The notes under the pieces are model-generated. The model saw only the letters and a list, made by a program, of their open reading frames with translations, ran no database searches and was not told the origin of the DNA. From positions 470,340-501,331 of the forward strand of contig NW_003144288.1 of assembly GCF_000003605.2 (NCBI RefSeq): a stretch of DNA of 30,992 nt, written 5' to 3'. Position 1 is the stretch's first letter, and each line of letters opens with the position of its first letter. Position numbers and translations under genes: made by a program. This DNA comes from Saccoglossus kowalevskii (lineage: Eukaryota > Hemichordata > Enteropneusta > Harrimaniidae). Below, one piece after another: positions 1-11,800 of the stretch.

Positions 1-438
1 ATCTGACACTCTTTATGAGTTCTATGATATCAGTGGTTAATATGTTTGGCCATTTTTAGTGTATATTTATAATAATGCAGCAAATCTACAGTGTGTTATT
101 AACCAAAACTGTTTTTCGCGTTTTTCTCGAGTTGAAGTTTTGATCGAGTACGACTCATTGGGACCGCCGCCAAATCAAGTGCGTTCGGATTAGGACATTC
201 AAACTCGCAGTTATCGTTCAAAAGATAATAATGGTGCAAAATATGTCTGGGTTTTAAAAGAAAATGCTTTGCCACAGAATAATAGTCTGTTAAAGGTGTC
301 AAGTATGAAATAATTTGGGGACAAAAAATAAACCTGCATAGAAATCGGAATAATAGGTCTTTTGATTATCGGAGACGCATTTCAATGGACTTGATTACGG
401 ACAATGCATGACGTAAATTTCACCAGGAAATTCCGCAG
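1..438. other. Intergenic, nothing recognised
   Basis: No credible coding region, RNA gene or repeat was recognised here. Only short open frames without protein-like composition are present. Confidence 0.5.
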
Positions 439-993
439 TGTGCTCTCGCAATTTTAGGATTCTGGATGCTCTGCTCTCAACCAATCACAGTCTGTTTATT
501 TCGACCAATCAGCTCACATCTTTGTCAACCAATCAGCTTCTTTTCGCCAGCCAATCATAGCCAGCTTGTGCACACAGACTGTAGCGTCCCTACCTCTTTT
601 GTTTTCTTTTGTTCAGCAGTTTCATTCATTGTTTTTTACGCGTCACTCCTCAAGCATTGTATTCTCTTCGCTCGTTATCCCACCACCATCCCCTTCGTCC
701 CCCTTATTTTTGGCTAGCTTCTTCCCTGGACATTGTATTTCATCCTGACCCCCAGTTCAAGGTCGGGCGGCCTCATACAGGCTTTCCCCCTCCTTCTTTT
801 GGATCCCGAAATCCATTGCTCAGGGGGGCACGTGCTGTCTTGGTGGGTAGAAGTGGGCCCCTGCCCAATATTGTAGTTTTATGAATTGTATCTTATTGAA
901 TTGTAATTTCATTAGTTTTGTAGTTTGTGTCTGTAAGTCGTTTTTGCTCAATAAACTTGTCTTTACTCGTTTACCGCGTGGAATGTCTTTACA
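439..993 (+). mobile_element. LTR-like or promoter-like element, possibly a solo LTR
   Basis: The segment begins TGTGC and can be read as ending TTTACA, the TG...CA form of LTR ends. It contains four CCAAT boxes near its start and a GCTCAATAAAC polyadenylation-type signal at about 948-956 near its end, the order of U3 and R signals in a retroviral LTR. I found no target-site duplication, no internal retroelement genes and no second copy, so the boundaries are uncertain. It could instead be a promoter and polyadenylation remnant of another kind of element. Confidence 0.3.
478..560 (+). promoter_or_regulatory. Array of four CCAAT boxes
   Basis: CCAATCA motifs start at 481, 505, 529 and 551, all in the same orientation and spaced 24, 24 and 22 bp apart. 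Each matches the core plus 3' flank preferred by NF-Y. Regular multi-CCAAT spacing of this kind is known from NF-Y dependent promoters and some LTR U3 regions. Whether it is active here is inference. Confidence 0.5.
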
Positions 994-2631
994 AATGTAA
1001 ATTTAGGAAAGTGGTAGTAGGGAATGGATAGGTCACTTCAAAATGTGGAAGTAAATCATGGACAGTTGTTTAGGGAGTCGGGAAACGTAAATTGCATTGT
1101 CAGGATTTTGTTCTGGGATGACTAACATGTAGTATGAATTATTGTTTGCACAGACTGATAATATTGTTTTGGTTGTGAGAAAAAGCATGATTAAATCATG
1201 GAAATGTCTAGAAACGTTGTTAATTGTATTGCTTTGACGGAAATTTGGATGTAGGACGATGCAGAATTGTGGGCACATGGGAGTGATTTTGTTTGCTTTT
1301 TACTATCCAAACAGTCTTGGCTATAGACTGTTAAAATTTTGTAGAATTGTGAATAGTGGAACATACTCAAAAGACAATTTTAAAATATACATAACAAGTG
1401 CAAACATTCTCTTTTTTGAATGCTTAGCAAGATTTAGCAAGGCTGTACATAAATAATAAAAAGAAACATGGTGAAAAAATGACGGATCTCCATATTATGC
1501 ACTATATTTAACTTTTAACAAAACGATAGTACATTTAAATTTGGAACTGTTACAGGCATTTTAATTATGAGCATTAGCAAACTTCTTACTGAGTGAATTG
1601 TTATGCAAATTAGCAATTATCTCAGCTTCTTTTAGTGCACATTCCAGAACTTTAAAAAAAAATAGCTCCTAGACGCTTTGACCTTGTGTTTTGAAATTTT
1701 CACAAATGATTGACAATGTGTTTATCTTCAAAACGCCGTCGGGGCATTTGTTTGGGTTGAACAGTGTTACAACAGTCGTACATACAACTAGCGTGGGTGT
1801 TAATTTATGCATAAACTTGAAGTAGTGAAATTTGAGCTGCTGCCCTTCAAAATTGACAACTGGTAGACAGTTTTCAAGACGGCACTTTCTTCATAGTAAA
1901 CAGATGTAGCCGTAAAACAATTTTGACAGGAAACAGAAGCATGGTTTAGAAGCTAATTTTTTTAAATCACTTTTGACCAAAAAAGCACATTTTTGTGCAT
2001 ATTTCAAACTACACTGTCCATAAAAAAATACCAAAAAATTTTAAAATTCATACAATAAGCTTTCCGAAAATATATAGTTTTGTGGACCAGGGAGGTCGTC
2101 TTGGTTTCCTAATTAACTAATTACAATACCTGTCAGGTAAACTGCATCTCTACCTTAATATGCATGATTTAATTCAAAAATTAGAAAGAAATCAACGAGT
2201 ACCTTTCAATGGATTCTGGAAATTACAAATCTGTATTTGAAATATTGAAAGTTGTCTGGAATGTCGCATTATCGGGAAACACTATGCCCTGTTGGCAAGA
2301 CTGACTCGTGTTCCATGGCCACAACTTGCATCAACCCAGGTATTAGGAATTGCATATCACACAAAAAAGTGTTGATATTATTCAAACGAAATATTCGGCG
2401 AAGCAAGCCTGATTTATATTATTATTAGTTTCAGTGTTAGACATATATATCAACACATGAACCAACCATTGGACTCTAGAAACATGATCTAAAAACCAGT
2501 ATGAGCGATGCATTATCTATTTTATATAGGGAACATTTCACAAAACGCATTCCAGTTGCACCACAGTAACAACACAAACCATATCCTATATTCAATGTTC
2601 GAAATCTGAATACAAGTTAACAAATGCAGTT
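994..2631. other. Intergenic, nothing recognised
   Basis: AT-rich sequence without a coding region, RNA gene or clear mobile element that I can identify. It probably lies beyond the 3' end of the cadherin transcript. Confidence 0.5.
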
Positions 2632-3385
2632 TTTATTGTATAATAATCTTATGGTATATTTCAGCCAATCAAGGCAAGTCTCATTTCTTAAGGTACGTAT
2701 GTTAACAATTCGTTTTCGCCACCAGAGGCATTTGTTTTTGTTTTTCCGACATTCAAACGATATTATAGGTGCGTGATTCTAAATACTATATATTTAACAA
2801 ATAACAGAATATTGCATGCATTTTGTGCTATATTGAGTACAAATTGTTTCATTCTTTCTATTGCATTATACAAACGACCTGCGACTTGACGATCGAAATA
2901 GCTCCACTGTTACATAAGCACCATAGTGGAAAACAAATTATTATAAGCGTTCCAACACATATGTGTGATAAATTTAATAGTATCCAAATAGATTCATCAA
3001 CTCTGCTGAAAAGATACGTCTGTGAATAAGTAAAGTGTTCCCCCAATGTCGCAAAAAGAAAGTAATCGAATCCAAGGTACCCTTATATCAAATCAAATTG
3101 GAGTAGCGGTTTAAGAAGTCAACAATGGCATTTTAACAGAATATCACAAAAATAATCGCTAAAAATTAGAGAATTAAAAATATCCCGAAATGAACAAACC
3201 TGATAAAAGTTAACCCAGGGTACTTAATACAACATATCAAAGTAACCCGGTTAGTAGTTTTCAAGAAGAAGTGAAAACATTATTTTTCAACAAAAATGAC
3301 AAAAATATTCGCCAAAAATAGAAAATTAATGATATTATCGCAAAATGAACAGATATATAGTTAAATCTTCATATAGTTTAATATA
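2632..3385 (-). other. Candidate 3' UTR of the cadherin gene
   Basis: The sequence after the stop codon on the minus strand carries possible polyadenylation signals: ATTAAA at 2973-2978 and AATAAA at 2632-2637 (both minus strand). Which, if either, is used cannot be decided from sequence. A diverged tandem duplication lies inside this stretch. Confidence 0.25.
3076..3353. repeat. Diverged tandem duplication, two units of about 125-135 bp
   Basis: Units at 3076-3199 and 3219-3353 share the order GGTAC, ATATCAAA, CGGTT, a run like ACAAAAATA-TCGC, AAATTAGA/AAATAGA, and end in AAATGAAC. Similarity is patchy, so this is an old duplication or two copies of a dispersed repeat placed head to tail. 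Confidence 0.45.
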
Positions 3386-3477
3386 TTATTCTGCCGCCGA
3401 TTCGTGATTCTCTAGCTGGATCTGGGATATGAAGTCCAAGACATCCTTTGACAAGAACACTTCATTGTATTCGTTTC
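3386..3477 (-). CDS. Cadherin exon 43: C-terminus and stop
   Basis: Enters in phase 1 after TATGACAG and ends at TAA (3386-3388). It encodes GNEYNEVFLSKDVLDFISQI and a further 10 residues ending ESAAE. The YNEV motif is a possible SH2 site. The Leu/Ile-rich end (FLSKDVLDFISQIQL) could form a short amphipathic helix. No obvious PDZ-binding terminus. Confidence 0.8.
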
Positions 3478-4117
3478 CTGTCATACCAAAGAAAATGATG
3501 AATATATTTATATGAATATCGATAATACATGAATATCTAAACCATAATAGCAGAATCCGGGTGTGTAAATAATTGAATCATAATCACCTGTGTTCATGTA
3601 ATTCTGTTGTGATTGCCTTAGATCTAAATATTCATGAGATTCCTGTCCAGTAGATGGTTGAAGGTAATCTCCATATTCTGTGGGAGATGGAAATCGGAAT
3701 ATTTATTTATTCCACATAAGTAATAATATGCTCACATATAAAGATAACAAAATACGATTTTACGGAATGCTATGCTTGTATTCGACTTCGTATAATTTTT
3801 TGTGCAGTGTAAAATCATTACTTCTACGATAAAATGAAGTTATCATGCGGATACAGCAACCTATCGCATGGGCATCTGTGATACGTGTATGTGTTTCCGC
3901 GATATTCGATATTCACACCTAACGACATCTTTTGGCCAAAAGATTTCAAATCCAGAATTAACATTTAATTGTTTTGTAAATTATCCATGTTGATCACTTG
4001 GTAGTTACGTCCGTGATAAGTAGCGATATTGATATCAAAAACTGGAAAATCACTTTTATCAAATAACAAATGCTAATATTAGAGTTGGCGCAATGGTGCT
4101 TTGTTTACTTCGGAACT

Positions 4118-4212
<95 letters not shown>

Positions 4213-5797
4213 CACTGTTTAGTAATTGGATGAGCGTACGGCATTGCAACTATTTAAACCCAAAACTTCATCTCGAATAGCTCACTTGCTAATTTACCTT
4301 CCATATTGTCCATGTCAGAGTATTCGGCACCAAGTTCTATACCATCATTCATCACAAGATAGTTAGGAACTGTCTCTGCTGTAGATAATGTAAATGGAAT
4401 ATATCAATTCCATATGTGAACTATCAATCCAGCTCAGGGAAATGCTTTACTTGTGTTTTACCTCAGATGACATGACCAGTGTATAAATTATTACATAAAC
4501 GACTTTGATATATGTGGGTTTCCCTTTTCGATTCTTTCTTAATGATCTCGTTTGAGCTAGGCATTTACTTTTGACCAAAATCTTTCAAACAAGATTGTTC
4601 AGCAAATTGCTACTGCTGGAACGTGGCAATAAACAGTACAATTTTGCACATAACACATGACTGATTGTCCAGTGATTGCTTGGGTGTTCAGCATATCTGA
4701 ACCTAATTACATCATTTCGAATCGTTCACAAACATACCTTGCATGTTGTCCAGGTCCAGGTATTCTGTGTCTGGTTCCCTCATCACTAGATAATTAGGTA
4801 CTGAATGCGTCGCTGCCGGTATTGCCGGGACACTGAAAAACATACACACGAATAATATCGTATGACTGCCCAAGATTACTGAATCGAAAGGTACGTATGT
4901 AGTATGCAGGAAATTACCACTTGCTTGGCAGGTAACTCTTACACTGTAGAGATACTAGGCTCATTACAGATAGTCCAGCTTTATTACTCTAAACACTAAG
5001 TTGAATTAGCATATCGCTGCCCATCTCCCTTTCAAAATCTTAGGCATGGTAAAATGAACATGTGATCGACCAATGGCTACAGTCGTCACGTGATTACCGA
5101 GAATGTGTCTGAAAAGTTAAAAACTTGCGAACTTGCCACTACTGAACAAAATTAGTGAACAATGTATTTATCAAATTCCTGTAATATATGTTTATAATAT
5201 CTACCTAAAACATGCAAATTGTTGATCCTAAATAATACTGCAACGTCGTGCGAGCCAAACTATGCGAGTGATGTCACTATGGTAACAATAGTAAGAATAG
5301 TGAACATGCATTGCAAAGAACAATTAGAGATTACATTTACTTACCTATTATTAATCGTTTGATTTATTTCATGTGGCAATGTATACACGTTATATCCACG
5401 TGTTTCCTTCCCACTAACTACTTTATCATTGTCATACTTCACTGGTCTGGGTGGTAACATTGGCGGAAACTGGAATTGAAACAGTGAATGTCTAGTCATC
5501 TTATCAACATACATCTGGTACTATAAACAAGGGCGTTATTAAATGTGAAGCAAAAACACACACAAATGAAATACTAAGCCTTAACTAACATTTCTAAATA
5601 GCTGAACCACATGCAGGCTATTGCTAAATATATAGGAGATATATCAGTGTGGTCCATCGAAAATAGAGAGTATTTATTTTTTTTTTCATACAAAAGAAAA
5701 AGAAATTTATAAAGTCCAGTGGATTACAATTTGTGTTTTTAGCTGTGAGAAAATGTATTTACCGGATCTTCACTAAGGCTTTCTTTAGACCTGAAAC

Positions 5798-5849
<52 letters not shown>

Positions 5850-8800
5850 CATTGCTAACAAAATCTTTAGGATAAAACTCAGTTTAAACGCCCAGTTTCT
5901 TGTTTTGTGATGGTAAAAGAGATTTACATGCGAGCGGACTGGGCAACAGAACGACCGTGTAATATAAGTTGAACTTGTGAAAAAATCAAGATATGATGTC
6001 TAATCAACAACCAAGCTTTACTTATTCATACTTACATGCAATAGTACTTTACAGCAAAAACTATAGCAAGAACCACTATGATAGTTAGTAATATCGTTGT
6101 AACTATTGCCCATGAGTTGGTATGTTCACAGTTGTCACACTCGACTGCAATTTAACATTTTAGTCGCATATAAATAAAAAAAGTTAGAAGTTCTCGTTGT
6201 AAACAGTTATACTTATGTAGTAGATATAGTTATAATATATTCGGCCAAAACACGTTTAGGGCTATACAGACATGTCTTTTTTATTTGAAAAATGTGTGCC
6301 ACACTGACGTCACGTTTGAACACTTTCCTTTGTTCACGCAACAACTATCAAGCGCGTGACTTAACGCGGGAGGGTCGTCACCTGTGCACGCGCGGGAATT
6401 GAGTTCCAAGCGACGATAACAATGCACGCTGACAACGTTAACGCAAAGGCTCATGGATAGACGCTTGTTTGTAAACAATGACACGCTATGGCCATCTGAC
6501 GCATGCGCAGGTGACGATTCCCCCGCTTTAAACAGAATCTTTTGTTGCTGGTATTTAAGTCTAACTAAATTATGTGTACAAGTAAAAAAGATGTATAGCA
6601 ATGAGTCTAAGCATCGGGCGACACTATCAGTGCACTGCTAGTACCACTACTAACACTCTCACCTTTATTGTAGCATTCTGGATCGGTTGGCCGAGTTACT
6701 TTTGATACAACAATCACTACAGGAACGGTACTGAGAATATAATATATTACAGAATTAGAAAACAACACAGATTTCTTTTCAGATTGGTATCAGTTATTTG
6801 TTTCGTGTTCTTAGGCGAGTAAATTTCCCTATAAACGTGGCACAATCAGATTGCACATACTGTCTTATGTACCTTGTGTGACCATTTCCAAATGTTTGAA
6901 TCAGTATGGTCAATGTGAGTAGAACGAAGGAATTTGCCCTGTCAGAAAAAATGGACCGGAAAACGGAGATACGGTAGTATTTTATGATGACGTCATATTT
7001 ATAGCTAGATTATATATGACAGCTGGATGCTAAACTATAAAATGTTATCTATAGAGGAACTAACTAATTGAACTGTATGGCTAGTAATGAATGTGCACAC
7101 ACCAATATAAGTGGGACATATTCTTTCCATATTGTATCAATATGTGAGTATATTCGCGCTAGCGTGAAATGCGAAAAAAACGTCTACCTTGATTTGGGTC
7201 GTTCACCTGCATCGGTAGCGATAACAGTCAAATTGTATGATGGCGTATCCTCGTAAGGATCCAGCAAATAACATGTGGAGATATTGGCAGACATTGGATC
7301 GATCTCAAATATCCCCTAGAACGGAAAATAACGATACTATAAAGGTGAACAACATATGAGCTTGAATGAGGGTTTTTCACCCTTTCGTCTTTAAGCACGT
7401 GTTACGAATATGTATTATTGTGTTCGATTTACCCTCTCATTTCCTTCATACGCAAGTGAATACGTCACTGCTCCGTCATCAACATCATCTATATCGATAG
7501 CCATGATATCTAGATCAAGAACTGCCCCAATTGGTAGGTATTCCGGTACCACTGTGGAGTATTCATCTGAAGAATAACAATAAAATCATTGTTAATATTT
7601 CTATAATGCTAAACCACGTGTCCGACCAGGGTTTCAAGCACATCTGATTTCATCGTCCGAATCGCGTGATTTCACGGGCTCGATATAAACATATTCCACC
7701 ACGTAGTGGTTAGGCGATGGCCAAATAAACGAACCATGGCTGGTGAAGATGATCTGATTTAAGAAGATGAATATACAATACCAATAAATGGACGATACAT
7801 TTGAACTATTATATATTTTATTATTGCAATCATTACTTAGAAAATACACTAAAATTGTCGCTCATATTGACGCAGTATATTACAGCTGGCGCCGAACTGA
7901 GACCGCCATCTCCCTATTTTTTATGAAACATTGTCAAGTAAAAGTTATGATTTTTGGAAATTAAGAACATTAACTATATTTGATGGAGAGAGGGGTTTTC
8001 AAAGTTGAATTCATTTGAAAAAGGTTGTATTCAGATGCGTCGACTTGTTAGGATCGAAAAAGCCAAAATCAAACACATACACCACTGGCGATGTCCCTGT
8101 GAATATAGCAATGTTTCAAAAGAGATTGACAATGAGATTGCGAGTTTAGTTTAAACTCAAAGCTCGCGGTAACACTGTTAATAGAAATTAACTAAATAAA
8201 TTAGTTGGGAGGTAATAAGACGCCTGTAATGTGCTTGTACTGCTTTCCTCCCCAGAGTTAATCAATCAATCAAACCAATGACATTCATATTATATATAAT
8301 CGATATACTGAAGAATATCACATAAAACTGGCATAATGATTAGTATAAATAAATATATATACATATATCACAAAATTAGCACAAATATTTTTTGTCAATT
8401 ATCTCACCTTGTGAAAATTTAGGACTGTGCAAGTTTAAATCGTTATAACGTATTTCGATAGTGACACAGCCATAGTCGCTGTGGACTGGGTTGCCATCTT
8501 TCACTAAAACCGTCAACTGAAAAATCAATATCGTACAAACACAATGAATGAACATACATATATACTAAATATTCCGTCTTGGTGATTTGTATTGCATTGC
8601 ATTCGTAATAGGAACAAACAAATGCGTTGTTCTGCACTTTCTTCTAATTTAAACGATTGTTTACAATCTGAATAAAAATAAACATTTATTTCTGACTACC
8701 AAATATTCCATATCCGTCATGTCCACGGTAAAGTTTGTGTCGGTTGTGATAACGCCGGACAGCTCGTCGATTTCAAACATGTCTCTTACTGATTCCACTG

Positions 8801-11800
8801 TAGGTGACAATGAATATGTTATATCTCCAATCATATCTGGGTCTGTGGCGTTAACATCCACGACAAATGTTCCAATTGGAGAGTCCTGTACACAATGAAA
8901 GAAATATTATATTAGTATTTTATAATTTAAATTATATAAGCTTTACTTAGCTTATATTTTCTCAGAGATGCGTTTGCTTTACCATTTTTTTATATTGAGT
9001 TTATGCATTTAATTCTAGGGTACATTTTTCCACATTGACAAATGACATGTGTTATGGATGGCAACCAGAATGGGCACTTACATGGTAAATACACGAGTGC
9101 ATCTCACTGGGGTATACAGATGGTGCGTTATCATTAACATCTAATAACGTAATATCGATAGTAGCATTGTCTTGTTTTGATGGCAAACCTCCATCATACG
9201 CCGAAACCACTAGGTACACGAACGCTTCCAATTCCCTGTCAATAGTACCATTAGTTCGTATTTCCCCGCTGTTTATATGTATCTCAAAGAAACCTGCGAC
9301 AGATAGGACATTTACAATGTCTGTATATGTATTATTAGAAATATACAGTGTCTGCATTAGTATTTGGGTATAATACTTCACAACTAAGCCATCATCTTGT
9401 GGTAACACTATGAAGCATGTACGAAATACTGTTTTAACTTACCTTCATCATTGCCTTGAATAATTTCATAATATACAATACCGGACCCATTAATTTCCCA
9501 TACAGATTTGTTTGCCGAATCTCTATCAGTGGCAGTAACCGTGGCAACGTAAGTACCATCGGGCACATTTTCGCTCACTTCTGCAGTGTAATTTGAAGGA
9601 TCGCATTCAGGTGCGTATATGTTGACTTCCCGTACAGTGATAGTAACCTTAGAATAACAATTATTCAATATTTACTTCACAGAGTTTATATTACTGATAT
9701 TGTATTTCACAATTCAATCATCTTGGCGTGATTGTTTCAACATATGCAGAAATTACTGTGGTGAAATGTGAAGCAATAAGTTCTGAACGTACCATGGTTG
9801 TTGTTGAAAGTGGCGGTTTCCCGTTATCAGAAGCGTTAATGGTCAACTCGTGCGTTCCCACACCGCCTATCAACACCTTTATCACCCGTATTTCACCAGT
9901 ATCCCTTCCAATAATGAAGTACTCACTTCCTATATAATAACAAACAAGAACATGCTGGTAACAATTTTCGCGATTCCCATGGGCCGAAAGATTTTCCTAC
10001 ACTCAATGGATACTACAGCCTGAAAACAATAATTACACTTGGAATTTTAATAGCAATAGAACGCTACAAAATAAATTTAAAAGTGCACACATGTATTTGT
10101 GGAATAATACAATATGTGTTATTTAGACACCGTCTTTTCATCACAAATTCCTCCAACACTACGAACTAAACGTAAACAACATAATCGACAAAATCGAATG
10201 TATCTGGTTGGATACGATATATACACGGGATTTCCAGGTTACCTTTCATAGTGTAAATGATTCTACCATTCTCCCCAGAGTCAGCATCTTCGGCAACGAC
10301 AGTAAATACCGTGGAGTTCAGATCAGCAGTAACGGGGACCTCTGCATCGTATGGTTCACCGATGAAATAAGGCGCATTGTCATTAACATCGATGACTTCT
10401 ATATGAACGCTGGTAACGTTACGTAAAGCATGGAATCCAGCATCTTCCACTAAAACCCGCAAAATGTAGTGAGATTTAGTCTCATAATCAATTACAGCAT
10501 TTGTAGTTGGGGCGATAATCCCAGAATACACTGCATAAAATATAACCAATATATGAAATTACATTTTTTATAATATCAAAATTATAGTCATTCATATATA
10601 TTTTCTCTAAGAACGGTGAAATAAGCTCTTTACTTGGAAACTGTGTAGTAAACCAAAAAAGTAAGACAAAATAACACTTGCTAATTAAATCTAATGAAGT
10701 GATAATTATATATATATACATTTGAAATCAATCAACGATGCTCTTAGTATGTAAATCTATATATAGTTATCTATGTACTCACAGTTAATCTCAAAGTTGC
10801 CGTCATCCCCAGACACAATTGTGTAGTACACATCAGCATTGGTGCCTTCATCTGCATCAGTTGCAATCACGTGGACGATTTCAATGTAGTATTGGACATT
10901 TTCTTCAACAGAACCATTGTAGTGACGTTGTGTGAATGTAGGCGTGTTGTCATTGATATCAGTAACTATGATGTCTACGGAAACAGTACTGCTCTGTGGT
11001 TGTACCCCATTGTCTGTTGCCTGTAAATAAAGGTAATAATAATGTATGGCTCAATTACACGTGAAATCTAGTACTGTTACAGGAATGACTCATTGTTGCA
11101 CAAAGTATGCAATGGCACATATAGGTTCATAACGAATATCATACATGCGGGCAGTGGAACCCAGCAACCCAGTAGGCAATCATGAAAAACTAATTGTAAT
11201 AACATGGACTATATAATGTATTACACGAACAAAACATACCGTTACTGTTAGTGTATACAAAGGAACTTCTTCTCTGTCAACATTACCAACAGCATATATG
11301 GTTCCATTCAAATCGATGTAAAACTCACCTAATAAAGATGTGTATCAAATCACGATTCGTGCACATAAATTTCACGCACAATACAACGAAAGACACTATA
11401 TTCTAAGTGAAAATCACGAATTGCTTACCACCTATAAATAACCTACCATTATGTCCAACTGTTATGCTATACATTATTTCAGCATTGGGACCCGTATCGG
11501 CATCAATCGCGACCACAGTCAATACGGCTGTAGGGGATGTTGAATAATCACGCTCATATACTTCGCCTCTGTAAGACGGTCTGTCAAATATTGGATTATT
11601 GTCGTTGATGTCATTAACCAATATGTTTACCTGTTGGCGAATCAGTTTCTCAAGTCACGTGTTGATGTGATGATAAAATAATAACAGCTAAACTAATAAT
11701 ATGTTGGTTACAACTATATGTGAAAAGCGACATATTGAAAAAAGACAGTAGTTACCAGAGAATATGCATCATATTTTATACCATCGATGTCGCTAGCAGA

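Noticed and set aside
466-884. Overlapping plus-strand open frames of 60-91 codons
   Set aside because: They overlap in different frames through the CCAAT array and a C/T-rich tract, have no domain and fit non-coding LTR-like sequence.
4059-4244. Open frame coding for a long Ile-Tyr repeat
   Set aside because: Direct translation of the (TA)n microsatellite.
6453-6641. Open frames at 6281-6641 and 22861-23162 whose products share RRLFVNN and WPSDACAGDDSPAL, looking like a conserved protein family
   Set aside because: The shared peptides come entirely from the two MITE copies; the frames run through the terminal inverted repeats and end outside in unrelated sequence.
7567-8407. Possible missing exon in the long intron before exon 34
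   Set aside because: Exons 33 and 34 join in phase and give an uninterrupted EC junction, so no coding sequence is missing.
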